A stretch of DNA of 64,000 nt from Anisakis pegreffii (taxonomy: Eukaryota > Nematoda > Chromadorea > Rhabditida > Anisakidae). Below the pieces are notes generated by a model. The model saw only the letters and a program-made list of their open reading frames with translations. It did no database searches and was not told the DNA's origin. Made by a program: the position numbers and the translations under genes. Positions 37,300 through 48,516 of the stretch are shown piece after piece. The number at the start of each line of letters is the position of its first letter. Within the stretch, counting starts at the first letter, position 1. The stretch is taken from contig JAPYMA010001684.1 in NCBI GenBank assembly GCA_035041965.1, positions 62,001 through 126,000 on the forward strand, given 5' to 3'.

Positions 37300-40200
37300 C
37301 CTGAAAACGACAGTCAAAGTGCATCAAGTTGAGCATAAAGCGTGACAAACTACGCAAACGTTTTGCTAAGACCCACTAAAAAGATGTACAATTGCAGCCC
37401 ATGGAAACCGGCAGTTCATTGCACTGGATCAATATCATTTTCTTGCCATGTTGCATGCTGTTCATAAAATTGCTTGAAGAGGAGCGGAATTAGTGAACGA
37501 AATTGCTATGCGCGAAGAAATGCAAGTGGAAGACACTTTGTTCATCGATAAAATAACTGGTTCAAAGCAGTCACCTACTTGCCAGGGAGTGATGACACAG
37601 ATCTACGACGATGTGTCACCAACCACAAATAATGTCTACTGGAAAAAAGTCATTGAAACAATCAAAAACAAACTATGAGCGACGATACTCAAAATCTACG
37701 CGCATCAGTCCACGAAAATTTATTATTTCTCTAATGCGATGATCTAATTTTGTTCATTCAAAATATTGTTTTTCGCTGTTTTTGAATGGTTAGAATAAGC
37801 TGATATGGTTCGGTGATGAAGCACCTGTTCTTTTGATTATTATCGTTGTTGTTATGATACAAAATGATAAGCCATTCACAAATGTAAACAATCAACATTT
37901 TCAACAGTGAGCAACAGATAATATAATGTTATCTGAGTGTTCGTTGTGAAAAAATACATTCATTTTTGGTAAGGAATAACTGAACTATTAGGTGAAAGTA
38001 TTTAGAAACACTAAAGACAGTCTTAGTTTTTGAACCTTTATCTAAGCACCGATTTATCTAGGAGTTCACGAGGGTCAGACGTTAATAAAATGTTTCTAAG
38101 CGGTACATATTGCACTAATAGCTTTTCAAACGAATTGCTTAACCCTATCTTTTAATGCGAATCGTTTTTTTTTCACTTTTCGCTGATCTTCACCTATCAA
38201 GTTTTCATTCTTTCTCATCAAACAACAAGACAGTGTTCATTTTGTGCTTACACGTGAGCGCAATGACAGTAGCAGTATCATAATCGCAATATACTAATGC
38301 TAGTTAATCAACACACGTTCATATGATCAAAACTAAATGCTGACACGCCAGGTGAATGCTAACCATCATCTAAAGTCTGAAAAAGGAATGAAAGAGTTGT
38401 TCTAATGCGCAAAAATATGAATTATCTGAAAGAAATGCAGAAATCACGAAGAAATCCTTATTCGAAGCGTTAAATTCCTATTAAAATTCTATTGATAAGT
38501 ATTTAATTGCCGCTTCTCAATGTTAGGAAATCATTGAAATTGTGCGATTAGAAACGAAACTACCAAGCGATTCAATACAAAACTACTTGATGACAGCGCG
38601 TTGAATTTCTTTAGCTATTATGCAGTCAGCTACAAGCTCAATCGATGACGATATCGTGTATAATCTAGCAATACCCAACAATTCATTGATCGACAAAAGT
38701 ATTCAAATAAACGTCCCATTCCAATAAACCAATGCCACCAAGCACTTGTCATCAGTAAAGTATTATTTGCGAATGAATAAACAAAATTGCCATGACGTTT
38801 TGCATACCACTGCAGCGTATAGAATCGATGATTCACAAGCAAAATAATTTGAGCAAATATTCTCTTCGCATCACAACTTAAGACCAGACACCTTCGGATA
38901 GGACCACCACTCATGCGTAATGTTCCGCGTGTATCACCTTACAATTCACTATCGCTCGTCATCAAAATAAATTACAAATCATTACGTAGTTCATAGCTGA
39001 TCGGAAACGATTTTGTAACTTAGGCTGCAGAATGAATCAACATCGCCTTCACTCCAATGATAACTTAGTACCTTAAGCTAGGATAGATCCGTTCTCGGTA
39101 AGCGAGCATATGTGTGTTAGAGGTGAAAAAAAGATCGGTTTCTTTTCGTATCCGATTTAAATGAAAAGGAAAAGTGAAAACAAACTAAAAGCACTGACCT
39201 TTTTGATGATCAAAGCGATTTCTCGAGATATCCAAACCCTCAACCAATATAGTACGTAACAATTAAAGTAAAATTAACGCGAAAATGCGTACACACATAA
39301 ATGAACGTAACTGAATTGTATAAATGAGGAAAAAACATCAGTGATAAAGATGCATGCATATTCACATCAACAACATTCACAAATCCAGTAATCTCCAGTG
39401 AAACATCCAAATAAAAGCAGTGATCACATGAATGGAAAAAGAACTCAAATCAAAGTTTAACAGAAAAATTCCATATAGTTAAAAAACACATTCCACCAAT
39501 TGAACAATTACTCATCGAGCAGTAAGATGGAGAAGTGGAATAATAATCTGGTCTTCTAGAGCACAAAACTAAATTCTCAAAACTAAAAAAACAAACTAAT
39601 CATCACAATCATACAAGACTGAAGTAACCACAGGAAATGATGAGTGTTTTAAAAAATCTTAAAACATAAAACAATGATTACCATTAAGAAACGATACAAA
39701 TTTATATCAGACGAAGAAGAAATCTTTATACACCAAAAATCATTCATTCTTTACTGCACTTATCAGTGAAATTATTTACAATATTATGATAAGACTCATA
39801 TTTAGTCGATGATGCGGCCAACACTCTCTTCTCCAGCAAACAATTCGAATCGCTCGAAATGCTCATCATTGCGATTACCATTTCCAACTTTGCACTCGCT
39901 TCCTCAATACTCTCTTGAATGAAAACATATCTAAAAATGAATTTCATCGAATTTCTATCGTCAACAACCTTGGCTGATGCAACAAAAGGGCAACCGAAAC
40001 ATTTCAAACCAAATCAAATTCATCACAGAATGACCACATTGTCATATTTCAACAAGAAAGACCATCCAAGAGAATGAAAATCCTCGTCCAACATGAGCAA
40101 TTGAAACCGATGGATAATACAATATAAGCAAAGGTACTACTTCAATAAAAGTAATTGAAACCGATAAATCAACTGAAACCTTGACGTCGATGATGGATAT

Positions 40201-41372
40201 TTTTTTGTGTCATTATCACAACGCATCTCACCACTATTTAATTCTGTAGTTGCCGTTCCTAAGTGTCCAACTAGACCATACGACGTAGGCAGGCTTGATA
40301 GTAAGAAAAGCACATTCGGCTGAATTCGATAAATATTTTGAAGACAAATTCTGTCTTCAACACGAATGAACGTATGACTACTGCAAAATTATAAATAAAA
40401 AATGAATATCACTGACACCTTCGATATCAATCAGCAGTATTCATAAAACTACGATAACAACTTATCCACAGTCATTGCTGAAGATGATGATGATAACAAG
40501 AATTCAACGCAACGAATCAAAAAAATCCGAAGAAACAAATGAACCTGCAGCAACCTGTCTTCAAAACCTTTCCAGAGAATCATCGACAAGTCGTCGGGAT
40601 TGTTTACGAGCCTTTGATGAGACGAACAGCTCTGAATAACTATGCGATTCTTCAAATAAGCTGCATATACCATTTTCGCTATAATTCAATAATATCTGAT
40701 CGTCGATTAGTCGATCATCGAACAGCAAACAATTCAAGATGAACTCATCGTCATTATTGAATTCAAGCCTGGTGATGGGACGATTTTTTGGTTGGTTAGT
40801 ATGATGAATTGATAAAAATTATTTGGCCTTCCATTAGGGTCTCCCTCTCGCATCAGACATAGAACATTCCACAAACTTTTTACTATTTATGAAATAGCGT
40901 CACACAAATTCTATGAAGATACATAAAATATGAAGAAAGTGCATGTAGATTCGAGAAGAAGTTATAAGATGGACAGAACGGAATGAAGAATTCTGACTCA
41001 CAAATGAATTACCTCTTGCATACATACTGTGTTACTGATTCATTCACAAACAGCGGTGATTATCATGTTAACGCTTACTTTAGTGTTGAAAGAGCCGTTG
41101 TTACTGGATAATTTATGGATCCATTCCCATAAATTTTATAAAATCAAACGAAACTGAAATATGCAACTAGTTTATTCACTGTGAAGTATCAAATTCACAA
41201 CAGATTCACCTAAGCAAGCGACACATCAAGATTGCTTTCTTGGATATGTGCGTACACAATATTGATCGACGATAATGTTACAGAACGTGAAGGAGCGTTA
41301 AATTTAGAAACCTGATAAGTTGCGTCTGCCTTCTGATGCGGCGAGAATTTTCTTGGTTTCGAGCCCAATCGA
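37300..41372. other. Long stretch with weak minus-strand exon candidates only
   Basis: The plus strand is A-rich, as for minus-strand introns. Two minus-strand blocks look exon-like but could not be joined: 40542-40631, after the acceptor GTTATTCAG, with a natural reading such as LVNNPDDLSMILWKGFEDRL; and a block ending in TGA at 39744 with the reading IQESIEEASAKLEMV. They may belong to one or more minus-strand genes. The rest holds nothing I can support. Confidence 0.35.
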
Positions 41373-41843
41373 TTAATGGAGATTTGTCCACTTCCGATAC
41401 GGTTCGTCGTTCATCACATTCACGAGACCATAATAACCTGAAATCTAACGCATTAAATAACGAAATGAAAGTTTCTATTGGATGAGATATTATTATCAAA
41501 TGAAATACGATTGCAAAATGAGGCAAATCCACATTTCTTAAACGCGAGATCCATCCATTGGCATCCGGACATTGGATGGATCTAAAAGAAACAATAAGAA
41601 GACAACCAAAAATCAGTCCTAGGCTGAACGCTATCCTCCTCCTCTCCCCCACCGAGTTGAGAAGCTAAACTGAATATTGGAACAATTTGGATTATATGAG
41701 AACAAGGAAAAGTAAATGAGTGAATGAATGGAGTCATGAAAGAGAATGACCTGTCAAACTGGTTCGATGACCAATCGAATTTCCATCGACGAATCCAGAG
41801 CCCAGTTGTTCTTCAGCGATCCACCGTCCCCGATCCACGCGAT
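41373..41843 (-). CDS. 3' end of an unrecognised gene, three exons
   Basis: Exons (minus): about 41760-41843, 41533-41581 and 41373-41437 (stop TAA at 41373-41375). Acceptors are good (GATTTCAG, TTCTTTTAG, GATTTCAG). In this frame the phases agree and the reading contains IAWIGDGGSLKNNW, SGCQWMDLAFKKC and NVMNDEPYRKWTNLH at the end. A second frame is also possible: exon one ending at 41751 with the better donor CAG|GTCATT, reading RGRWIAEEQLGSGFVDG and stopping in the second exon. I cannot decide between them. The exons are GC-richer than the surroundings, so at least one is likely coding. The upstream part was not found. No family is recognised. An open frame at 41278-41652 with a signal-peptide-like start overlaps and is probably a shadow. 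Confidence 0.4.
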
Positions 41844-41910
41844 CTGAAATCAAAGGGATGAGACTTTGAAAAGAAAAATCGGACAACGAGACAGGACGAT
41901 ATTAGAGGCA

Positions 41911-42004
41911 TGCGTCCACGAGTGGACGCAGAAGTGAACATCGGTGAGATCCAACGGCTCACCACGCCGTCGGATCTCATCCAACCGCATTTCGCAGTTG
42001 GATG
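41911..42004. repeat. Three consecutive hairpins
   Basis: Hairpin 1 at 41911-41930: TGCGTCCAC and GTGGACGCA, exact. Hairpin 2 at 41943-41981: arms around GAGATCCAACGGC and GCCGTCGGATCTC with one mismatch and a 7-base loop. Hairpin 3 at 41978-42004: CATCCAACCGC and GCAGTTGGATG with one mismatch. Hairpins 2 and 3 share related arm sequences. The cluster is GC-rich against an AT-rich background and is followed directly by a C-rich tract. It may be a foldback transposon end or a structured RNA. Confidence 0.75.
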
Positions 42005-42035
42005 AAATAAATAAATGAAACAATAAAAACTAACA

Positions 42036-42120
42036 ACACCCCCCCCCCAACCCCACCCACCCCCTCCCCACCCCTCCCCCCAACCCCCTCCCCGCCCTAC
42101 CCCAACCCTTCCCGCACCCT
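42036..42120. repeat. C-rich tract with G-quadruplex potential on the minus strand
   Basis: About 85 bases are composed almost only of C with scattered A and T (runs of four to ten C). The minus strand therefore has many GGGG runs and could form G-quadruplexes. It lies between the triple hairpin and the first TIR element. Confidence 0.9.
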
Positions 42121-42159
42121 ACTCGGGCCCGAATCCCATGAGTACAATCTTATCCCTGA

Positions 42160-42405
42160 AATTTGGGCCATGCTTCGAGCCGATAGATAGCGATTGGATA
42201 TATTGACAAATCCCAAATTTGCATGAATGGATAGATTAGGAAAGATAGAGTTTTGGCAGAGCTTAGTTCAAATTTGGGCAGAATTGAAATTTGAATAGAA
42301 GCGACTTTGGCTGGCAACGTTAGATGGATCTCTGGATACGTGTGTATACATGATATTAACGTTACCAGTGGTAACCTCTATCTATCGTCGAAGCATGGCC
42401 CAATT
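42160..42405. mobile_element. MITE-like element with about 28-bp terminal inverted repeats
   Basis: The left end AATTTGGGCCATGCTTCGAG (42160-42190 with CCGATAGATAG) and the right end CTATCTATCGTCGAAGCATGGCCCAATT-type sequence (42378-42405) are inverted repeats with only about three differences. The element is about 246 bp, has no coding capacity and contains an internal short palindrome around GTTACCAGTGGTAAC. Target-site duplication is not clear. This is the size and form of a non-autonomous DNA transposon. Confidence 0.75.
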
Positions 42406-42461
42406 CCGCTTATAAGTGTGAACTGCCCTGAAAAATTTTCCAAATCAACGATTCAAATTTC

Positions 42462-42586
42462 TATATTGTAGTGATGGCATCCGATCGAAGTTCTGTCGGA
42501 AGTTCAGATTTCAGAAGGCTGAAAAGTCGATTCGGTCGGAATCCGACCGAACAGAAATCGCGCTCGAATGCCATCACTACTATATT
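42462..42586. mobile_element. Second MITE-like foldback, about 125 bp, with internal perfect palindrome
   Basis: The ends, left ATATTGTAGTGATGGCATCC and right TGCCATCACTACTATATT (reverse complement related), are inverted repeats of about 22 bp. Inside is the palindrome TTCGGTCGG-AAT-CCGACCGAA at 42531-42551. On both sides of the element a related direct repeat occurs: CTGAAAAATTTTCCAAATCA at about 42428 and CTGAAAAATTTCCGAAATCA at about 42587. This suggests the element sits between two copies of an older duplication. No coding capacity. Confidence 0.7.
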
Positions 42587-42623
42587 CTGAAAAATTTCCG
42601 AAATCAGTGAATTACACTTAAGT

Positions 42624-42661
42624 CAAGGCGGTGGCCCACCCTCCCACCCCGCCACCGCCTC
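42624..42661. repeat. GC-rich hairpin
   Basis: AAGGCGGTGG and CCACCGCCTC pair (9 of 10) around an 18-base C-rich loop. It is the last member of the foldback cluster starting at 41911. Confidence 0.7.
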
Positions 42662-43937
42662 AAAAAATTTGATGGAATAATTTTAGCTATTCCTGTTTTA
42701 AATTGCTCTAACTTCGATGATTCCGAAGCTGATTTTCTTATTCATTTTAGATTTCACATTCTTACCGCCCACTGTTTTATATTCTTGCCATTGTCATCTA
42801 TTTCTGCAATTATCTGCTTTCCGAAATAGATTCTCAGGTCCACTGGGCTCCCAGGCTGATATTTCACATTCTTACCGCCTATGTTCTACGTACACATATT
42901 TTTTTCACATTTTTTGAGGACTGATATCCGTCAAGACTCTTTCCAATTCTAAGTCTTGTAAATCGAATACTTACGGATCAGCTTAAAATTTCTGAAACTT
43001 CTCGAACGTCTCAATTCTCCATCACTCCCGTTCAAATGCTACACCTTCGTTTCTCGAAGGTATATATTTCATCACCCGCACTGGCGTGCGCAATTGATTC
43101 CTGAGAACTTTTTCCCTCACGGAAAAAAACCGGGTATGAAAAATTCCCAGCCTCTGCTTAAACGTCCAAATTCCACGGTTCATTGCGATTCAGCTTGATG
43201 CTGATCACAAATGCTCATTGAAAATAAAGAATTCGCATTTGTGAGTCCGAAATGCACAATGCGATTAAAAATCCATCTAGACGCTCCCACCACCACCTCA
43301 TTAGCGAAACATTTCCATACCCACAAGCATCGTTTTCTGATTGCTTAACTGAGCAAATAATTTTGGAACTACCACTGAAGGGCTAAAGCAAACCAAATCA
43401 ATTCCACGAATCCATTTATAGAAGCAATCTGAATGCCCCACTAAACTATAGTTCACCCGAAAACTATAGTTTATAATGTCCCTCCCAAAACTACTCAATT
43501 GACTCCTCTTCTGAGTCCTCCAACTTCACAACTAATTTTCATCTCATTCTTACACTTAAAGAATAATCTTCTAGTACTAAAGAGTGATGCTGGGAGATGT
43601 TCGAAAATGATTCGAAATATTCTCCAAACAATTTTGAGCTAAACCAAATAATTCCAAAAATCGCTTCCTCCTCTCACTATCAGTTTGGACAAAATGAAGT
43701 CTAATCGAAAATGCGCTTCATTCAATTTTGCTAACATCCGAAATAAGTGCTCTCATGACTCTCCCAGCTAGTCATGAAAGAGAATCAAAAATTATCTGCG
43801 AAACAAATACGCGAATAAACAATGAATAAACACAAATACACAAAACAGCAAACAAAATTATGGAACATATTAACGAATATATCAAATAGAAAACAAATGA
43901 ATATACGAAATGACAATAAATGAATGAAAACAATATT

Positions 43938-44155
43938 TTTGATTGATTTTATTATTTTTTTTTGTTTTTTTGATTTTATTATTTTTTTGTTTTTTTTGAT
44001 TTTATTATTTTTTTGTTTTTTTTGATTTTATTATTTTTTTGTTTTTTTTTGATTATATTATTTTTTTGTTTTTTTTGATTTTATTATTTTTTTGTTTTTT
44101 TTTGATTTTATTATTTTTTTGTTTTTTTTGATTTTATTATTTTTTTGTTTTTTAT
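43938..44155. repeat. T-rich tandem repeat, about 26-bp unit, about eight copies
   Basis: The unit is GATTTTATTATTTTTTTG followed by seven to nine T, repeated about eight times with only T-length changes and one T-to-A change. It is noncoding. Confidence 0.95.
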
Positions 44156-44311
44156 ATTTTTTTGATTTTTTTTTGTTTTTTTTTCATTTTGAAATATTAA
44201 TAAACAAATAACAATGAACATGGGCAAGAAACATTATTAGAAACACAAACTGCAAAATATAACAAACAAATAGGAAACAAAATAAGAAACAAATCGAAAC
44301 AAATACAAATG

Positions 44312-44475
44312 AAATGCTAGAATGAAACGAAATAATGAATGCTAGAATGAAACGAAATAATGAAATGCTAGAATGAAACGAAATAATGAATGCTAGAATG
44401 AAACGAAATAATGAATGCTAGAATGAAACGAACAAATGAAACGCTAGAAATGCTAGAAATGCTAGCAAATGCTAG
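44312..44475. repeat. Tandem repeat, 25 to 27-bp unit
   Basis: The unit AATGCTAGAATGAAACGAAA plus TAATG is repeated five to six times, degrading into short AATGCTAGA steps at the right end. It is noncoding, with alternating unit lengths of 25 and 27. Confidence 0.9.
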
Positions 44476-45579
44476 AAACACAAATGAAATACGAAATAAT
44501 GTCACTTCTCCTCACTAACGAATTCAGTGATGCAACTGAATCTGAAGGAACTGTAGCTTACTCATGAAAGAATGTCTGAATCCCATCAGATGAATTCCAA
44601 TGCCAAACATATCTTAGTAGAAATTTACGAAAGCTTAGTAGAGAACTCTGAATGACAAAAGTGATGAGGAGAAGTGAACCCATGATGACAGAAAATAAAC
44701 TCGAACTCTTGATAGCAACGATAATGTTATAACAAACGAAACAATAAACTCAAAATGCCTTGAAAGGCGATGAAATTTAGTGCGAACTATAATTTGTGAA
44801 CAAATTCATATAATAAATTCAAAATTTTCCTTTCCATTCTGATTGAACTCAACTCAAAATTATCCCAAATCAGTTAACAAAAATTCAGTAAAACCCAAAT
44901 TCAGTAAAATCTCAAGAATGATATTCCGCGATTTCACAATGATACAAGATTTTGTTGAATTAAGCTCAGAAATAATTTAGCTCTGAGTGAAATTAGCTCA
45001 TAAATCATCGCAAATTCGATCGCAAAAGCACTAATTTGAATAGTAACAACTCAAGAAAACGTAGTCTAATAGATTAGTCAAACGAACTGATGAAAATAAG
45101 AAAATAACTATGCAAAAGAATCCAAATGAAACTCAATCAACGACACAATAGAGGACCACGACAACAACTGAATCAATCAACGACACAATGGAAGACGACG
45201 ACACAATGGACACGGCACGAGTACTCCAACAATCCACACAACACCAACAATACCAACACCCAACCACGCGCGTACGGAGAGGAGACCAACCGAAGAAGCC
45301 TCCTTAGGGAACACCAACCAAATGAGGACTAAGGACCGGTTTAGCACAGCAACTAACTACAAGTACTGGCCAATCTCAATTTTGTCACTCAACTAGCAGC
45401 TAGATCTTGAGGCGAGAAATCATGCTCAAACACACCACCTATCGTCAAGAAATGTTCAACTCACTCACTACCTTATCACCGAAATCGAGGGGAATCGAAA
45501 ATTTTGTCATCACTTATCTCATCAAAATTTTGTCACCTACCACCAAAGCCCGAGGACAAGTTAGTAAAAATGTTAATAA

Positions 45580-45765
45580 TATCAAAGGGGGAAAGGGGAA
45601 TCAAAGGGGGAAAGGGGATTTCATCAAAGGGAAGGGGATGGACTACCTCACCAAGAGAACGAACAGGGAATCTAAACATCATCGTTATCAACAGGGGGAA
45701 GGGAAGGTTAGGAGTTAGGGGGTTAGAAAGGGAGGGGGCAGGGAGGAGGGGAAGGCAGCCACCTG
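45580..45765. repeat. G-rich purine tract on the plus strand
   Basis: Runs of AAAGGGGG and GGGGAAGG recur across about 185 bases, giving G-quadruplex potential on the plus strand. It is the mirror of the C-rich tract at 42.04 kb. The ORFs across it (Lys/Gly-rich or Pro/Leu-rich) are compositional. Confidence 0.8.
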
Positions 45766-46514
45766 AAGCGATCCAAGGATATACCAGCTCCGGGGAACAA
45801 GGGCGACAACGACACAATCACATATATTGAACAATAACAATAAGAAATTGTTGATCATTCAAAACTTCTCCAGCAATATTATTTTCAAATAAGTTTTGAA
45901 ATTCACTTTGAAATTCGCATTCGCATGAATACGAACCAATAGAGCATCACCTCCTGTCCTAACAAGCGAGCACAACTATTTCGATTTTAGGTCATCAAAT
46001 CAATGAATTGATGAAACTTATGAGTTTCAAGTTTCTCTAAATGTAAGCACTGAATGTGCTTATCAATGTGCTATTTGCGTTGATTTAATCAACCATTCAA
46101 CATGATAATAAAACAGCATCTATATCACACGCATCAGTGGGATATCCATGAATCCCAATAACAGTTCAATAGCAATAAAATGAATAACTGAATATAATCA
46201 GTAATGACAGAAATTTTCAAATTAAAACAATATGAATGAACAACAACAACAATAACTGCTAGGCAGAAATAACAAGAAGTAGATAAAACAGCACTTAAGC
46301 TCACATAATTTCAATGGTATTCAGTAATATTAAAACAGATTGAAATGAGCTAAAGCTCAACAACAGCGAACTACATGATAAAACAAAGAATAAAAGACAA
46401 AAACTGGATGTATCCAGGATCAACAAGGAAGTGGTGCAAGAAGTTTAAAACTATCAACAAATCCTAACAATAAGGTTTAGACATGAATTTAAAACATTAC
46501 ACGGATAAGACAGG

Positions 46515-46825
46515 TATGGATAAAACATGAATATAAAACATTGGATGTATGAAGACATGGATATATAAAACATGAATATGATACATTACATGTATGAAGA
46601 CAGGGATATATAAAACATGAATATGATACATTAGATGTATGAAGACAGGGATATATAAAACATGAATATGATACATTAGATGTATGAAGACAGGGATGTA
46701 TAAAACGTGGATATAAAACATTGAATGTATGAAGACAAGGATATATAAAACGTGGATATAAAACATTACATGTATGAAGACATGAATATAAAACATTTCA
46801 TGCATGAGGACATGAATACAAAAGA
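46515..46825. repeat. 45-bp minisatellite, about seven copies
   Basis: The unit, beginning GAAGACAGGGATATATAAAA and ending GATACATTAGATGTAT, is 45 bases, exactly 15 codons. Central copies are almost identical and outer copies degrade. The minus strand is open through the array as a 15-residue repeat (…YIPVFIHLMYHIHVL…), but open frames of this kind follow from any stop-free unit whose length is a multiple of three, so I do not call it a gene. Confidence 0.92.
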
Positions 46826-46860
46826 CACGAATATGAAACAAATGTTTAAGTTATGCATAA

Positions 46861-47035
46861 ATTTTTTTGTTATTTTTTTATAATTTTTTTATTTTTTATT
46901 TTTCAATTGATTTTTATTTTATTTTATTTTTTGTTTTTCTTGTTTTTTATTTTGTTTTTTATTTTTTTTATTTTTTATTTTTATTTTTTCATTGTTTATT
47001 ATTCTTTTATTTTCAAATTTTATTGCTGCTTCACT
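46861..47035. repeat. Poly-T/TTTA low-complexity stretch
   Basis: About 175 bases are over 80 percent T with A interruptions. The Phe-rich ORFs on the plus strand are artefacts. Confidence 0.9.
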
Positions 47036-47211
47036 GTTGTCGCTCCGCTTCCGTTGAACGGTTGAGGTACGATTGAGGTTGAATGCTGATCATCTGATTT
47101 AATCATTCGAGTTTCTCGGCTCGTCGTGATATGAGGATGACATTCGAAAATCCTTCCGATTAAATCCTCTCATGAGTAATGCAGAATTGAATTAAACATA
47201 ATATTTGCAGG

Positions 47212-47413
47212 GGACATTGGTGGATTGAAGCCGGTTTCGAGTCGTTGCCATGCCGAACTGATAAGTTAACCAAATTGCCTCGTCCAATGAGGCGTCAATG
47301 GAGGCAGGCGTTTTACCCGTTCCCTGAACCCCAAGTACTTGCAAACCCTGCCCCAAGTACTTTACCAATCCAGTACCCGAGCCCGCTTCGATACCACAGG
47401 AACAGTGGTTGAC
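47212..47413 (+). CDS. Possible terminal exon, strand uncertain
   Basis: A block near 50 percent GC follows the strong plus-strand acceptor ATATTTGCAG and stays open for 67 codons to TGA at 47411-47413 (readings include GHWWIEAGFESLPCR and FYPFPEPQVLANP). The minus strand is also open over 47192-47446, with a P-loop-like string GVQGTGKT that I regard as chance because no other ATPase motif accompanies it. The base composition resembles the GC-rich gene at 48.5-51.9 kb. No upstream exon was found. Confidence 0.3.
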
Positions 47414-48516
47414 ATCAGTTGGTTGAAGGTAAACCATTGATAACAAGATGCACCATTATCGGTGCTAAGGAGCTGGCATGACTACCAAATGACTCCTTTT
47501 CAGCAATGTAATATTGAGGAATGCCCATAAATTCTTGAATTAATATTAAGGTGTTGTGAGGGCATTTTATTCATCCACTTTCATCATTGTGGATCGTGCA
47601 TTGAAACCGGCCCGCGGAAGGATGAATGGGCTGTTGTGCGTCTGCTCAGCGACTGGATTTTGGGGATTGTCGCTCCAAAACTTCGCAATATTCAAGCCAA
47701 TTGCCGTACCCAAAATATGGTTGGTGAGCTGGTTGAGGAGAGCCGAGAAGATTGCGTTGAATCGTTGATGTTGCTCGTTGCGGTGGATGATGGCGACAAC
47801 GGTGTTAAGACATTTTGCGATGCAAACAATTGCAATTGCACAATTTGTTTGCATTCATTTAAAACAATTACAGAACATATTCAATGGAATATAACAAAAT
47901 ATGATCGCCCGCTACATTAATTCTTTTCACCCGTTTTCATTCACCCGAGGTAAACGGAAATTGAAATTTAAAATGTCCAATCTTCATTTCGTTCCCAATT
48001 TCTCACTTCTCTAGCAGATATTACTGCCTAAATCAAGGGTGAGAGGACATTGCTATTGATTTCCTCAGATCCAAAACTTTTGATTTATTTTCTCATAGCG
48101 GTGGTCCATGCTATTCGGGCGATCATAAAATTACAACATTGGAACAAATTTTCAATAACAATAGCAAATAGCACAATGTGTCTTTTACATAACACATGTA
48201 AAAGACATTTATCAATAGCACCTATGTTCATGATACTCTATTCCTACTCCTACACTTAATGTGCTCGCTTGGCAAATTATTAGTCAATTTCTAAAAAGCC
48301 CGAATTCTTGAGCACATTATGATTTATTCGCAGACTGAGTTGAATTACAATCTCCCAATTAGTGAGGTGTGCTCTATTGTTGAAATGTAAAATCATGCAG
48401 GAATGTAACCGTTTTTATTGCTGGATGAAGTTTTGGGGTTGATTGATCCGCTGTTGAATTGACTGCTGCATTGTTGTTGAAGTTGTTGTCGTTGTCGCCC
48501 TTCTCACACGTTCCCA

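Larger units (their letters stand above)
42662..48516. other. Repeat-rich intergenic region
   Basis: No complete gene was found. ATTTCACATTCTTACCGCC occurs twice near 42750 and 42860. Tandem and low-complexity repeats fill 43.9-44.5 and 46.5-47.0 kb, and a G-rich tract lies at 45.58-45.76 kb. Open frames at 45126-45332, 45407-45718 and 45533-45817 follow the biased base composition. A GC-richer block at 47212-47413 may be an exon and is listed separately. Open frames at 47567-47854 (minus) and 47636-47920 (plus) overlap and are both unsupported. Confidence 0.5.

Noticed and set aside
41278..41652. ORF with a signal-peptide-like start (MGERRRIAFSLGLIFGCLL)
   Set aside because: It overlaps well-formed exons with acceptors in another frame and runs through intron-like sequence; treated as a shadow.
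45407..45830. Gly/Lys-rich and Pro/Leu-rich ORFs on both strands
   Set aside because: They follow from the G-rich purine tract.
46497..46841. 114-codon ORF with 15-residue repeats
   Set aside because: It results from a stop-free 45-bp minisatellite; hydrophobic repeat has no family counterpart.
47192..47446. Walker A-like GVQGTGKT string on the minus strand
   Set aside because: No Walker B or other ATPase motif accompanies it and the plus strand has the better splice acceptor.
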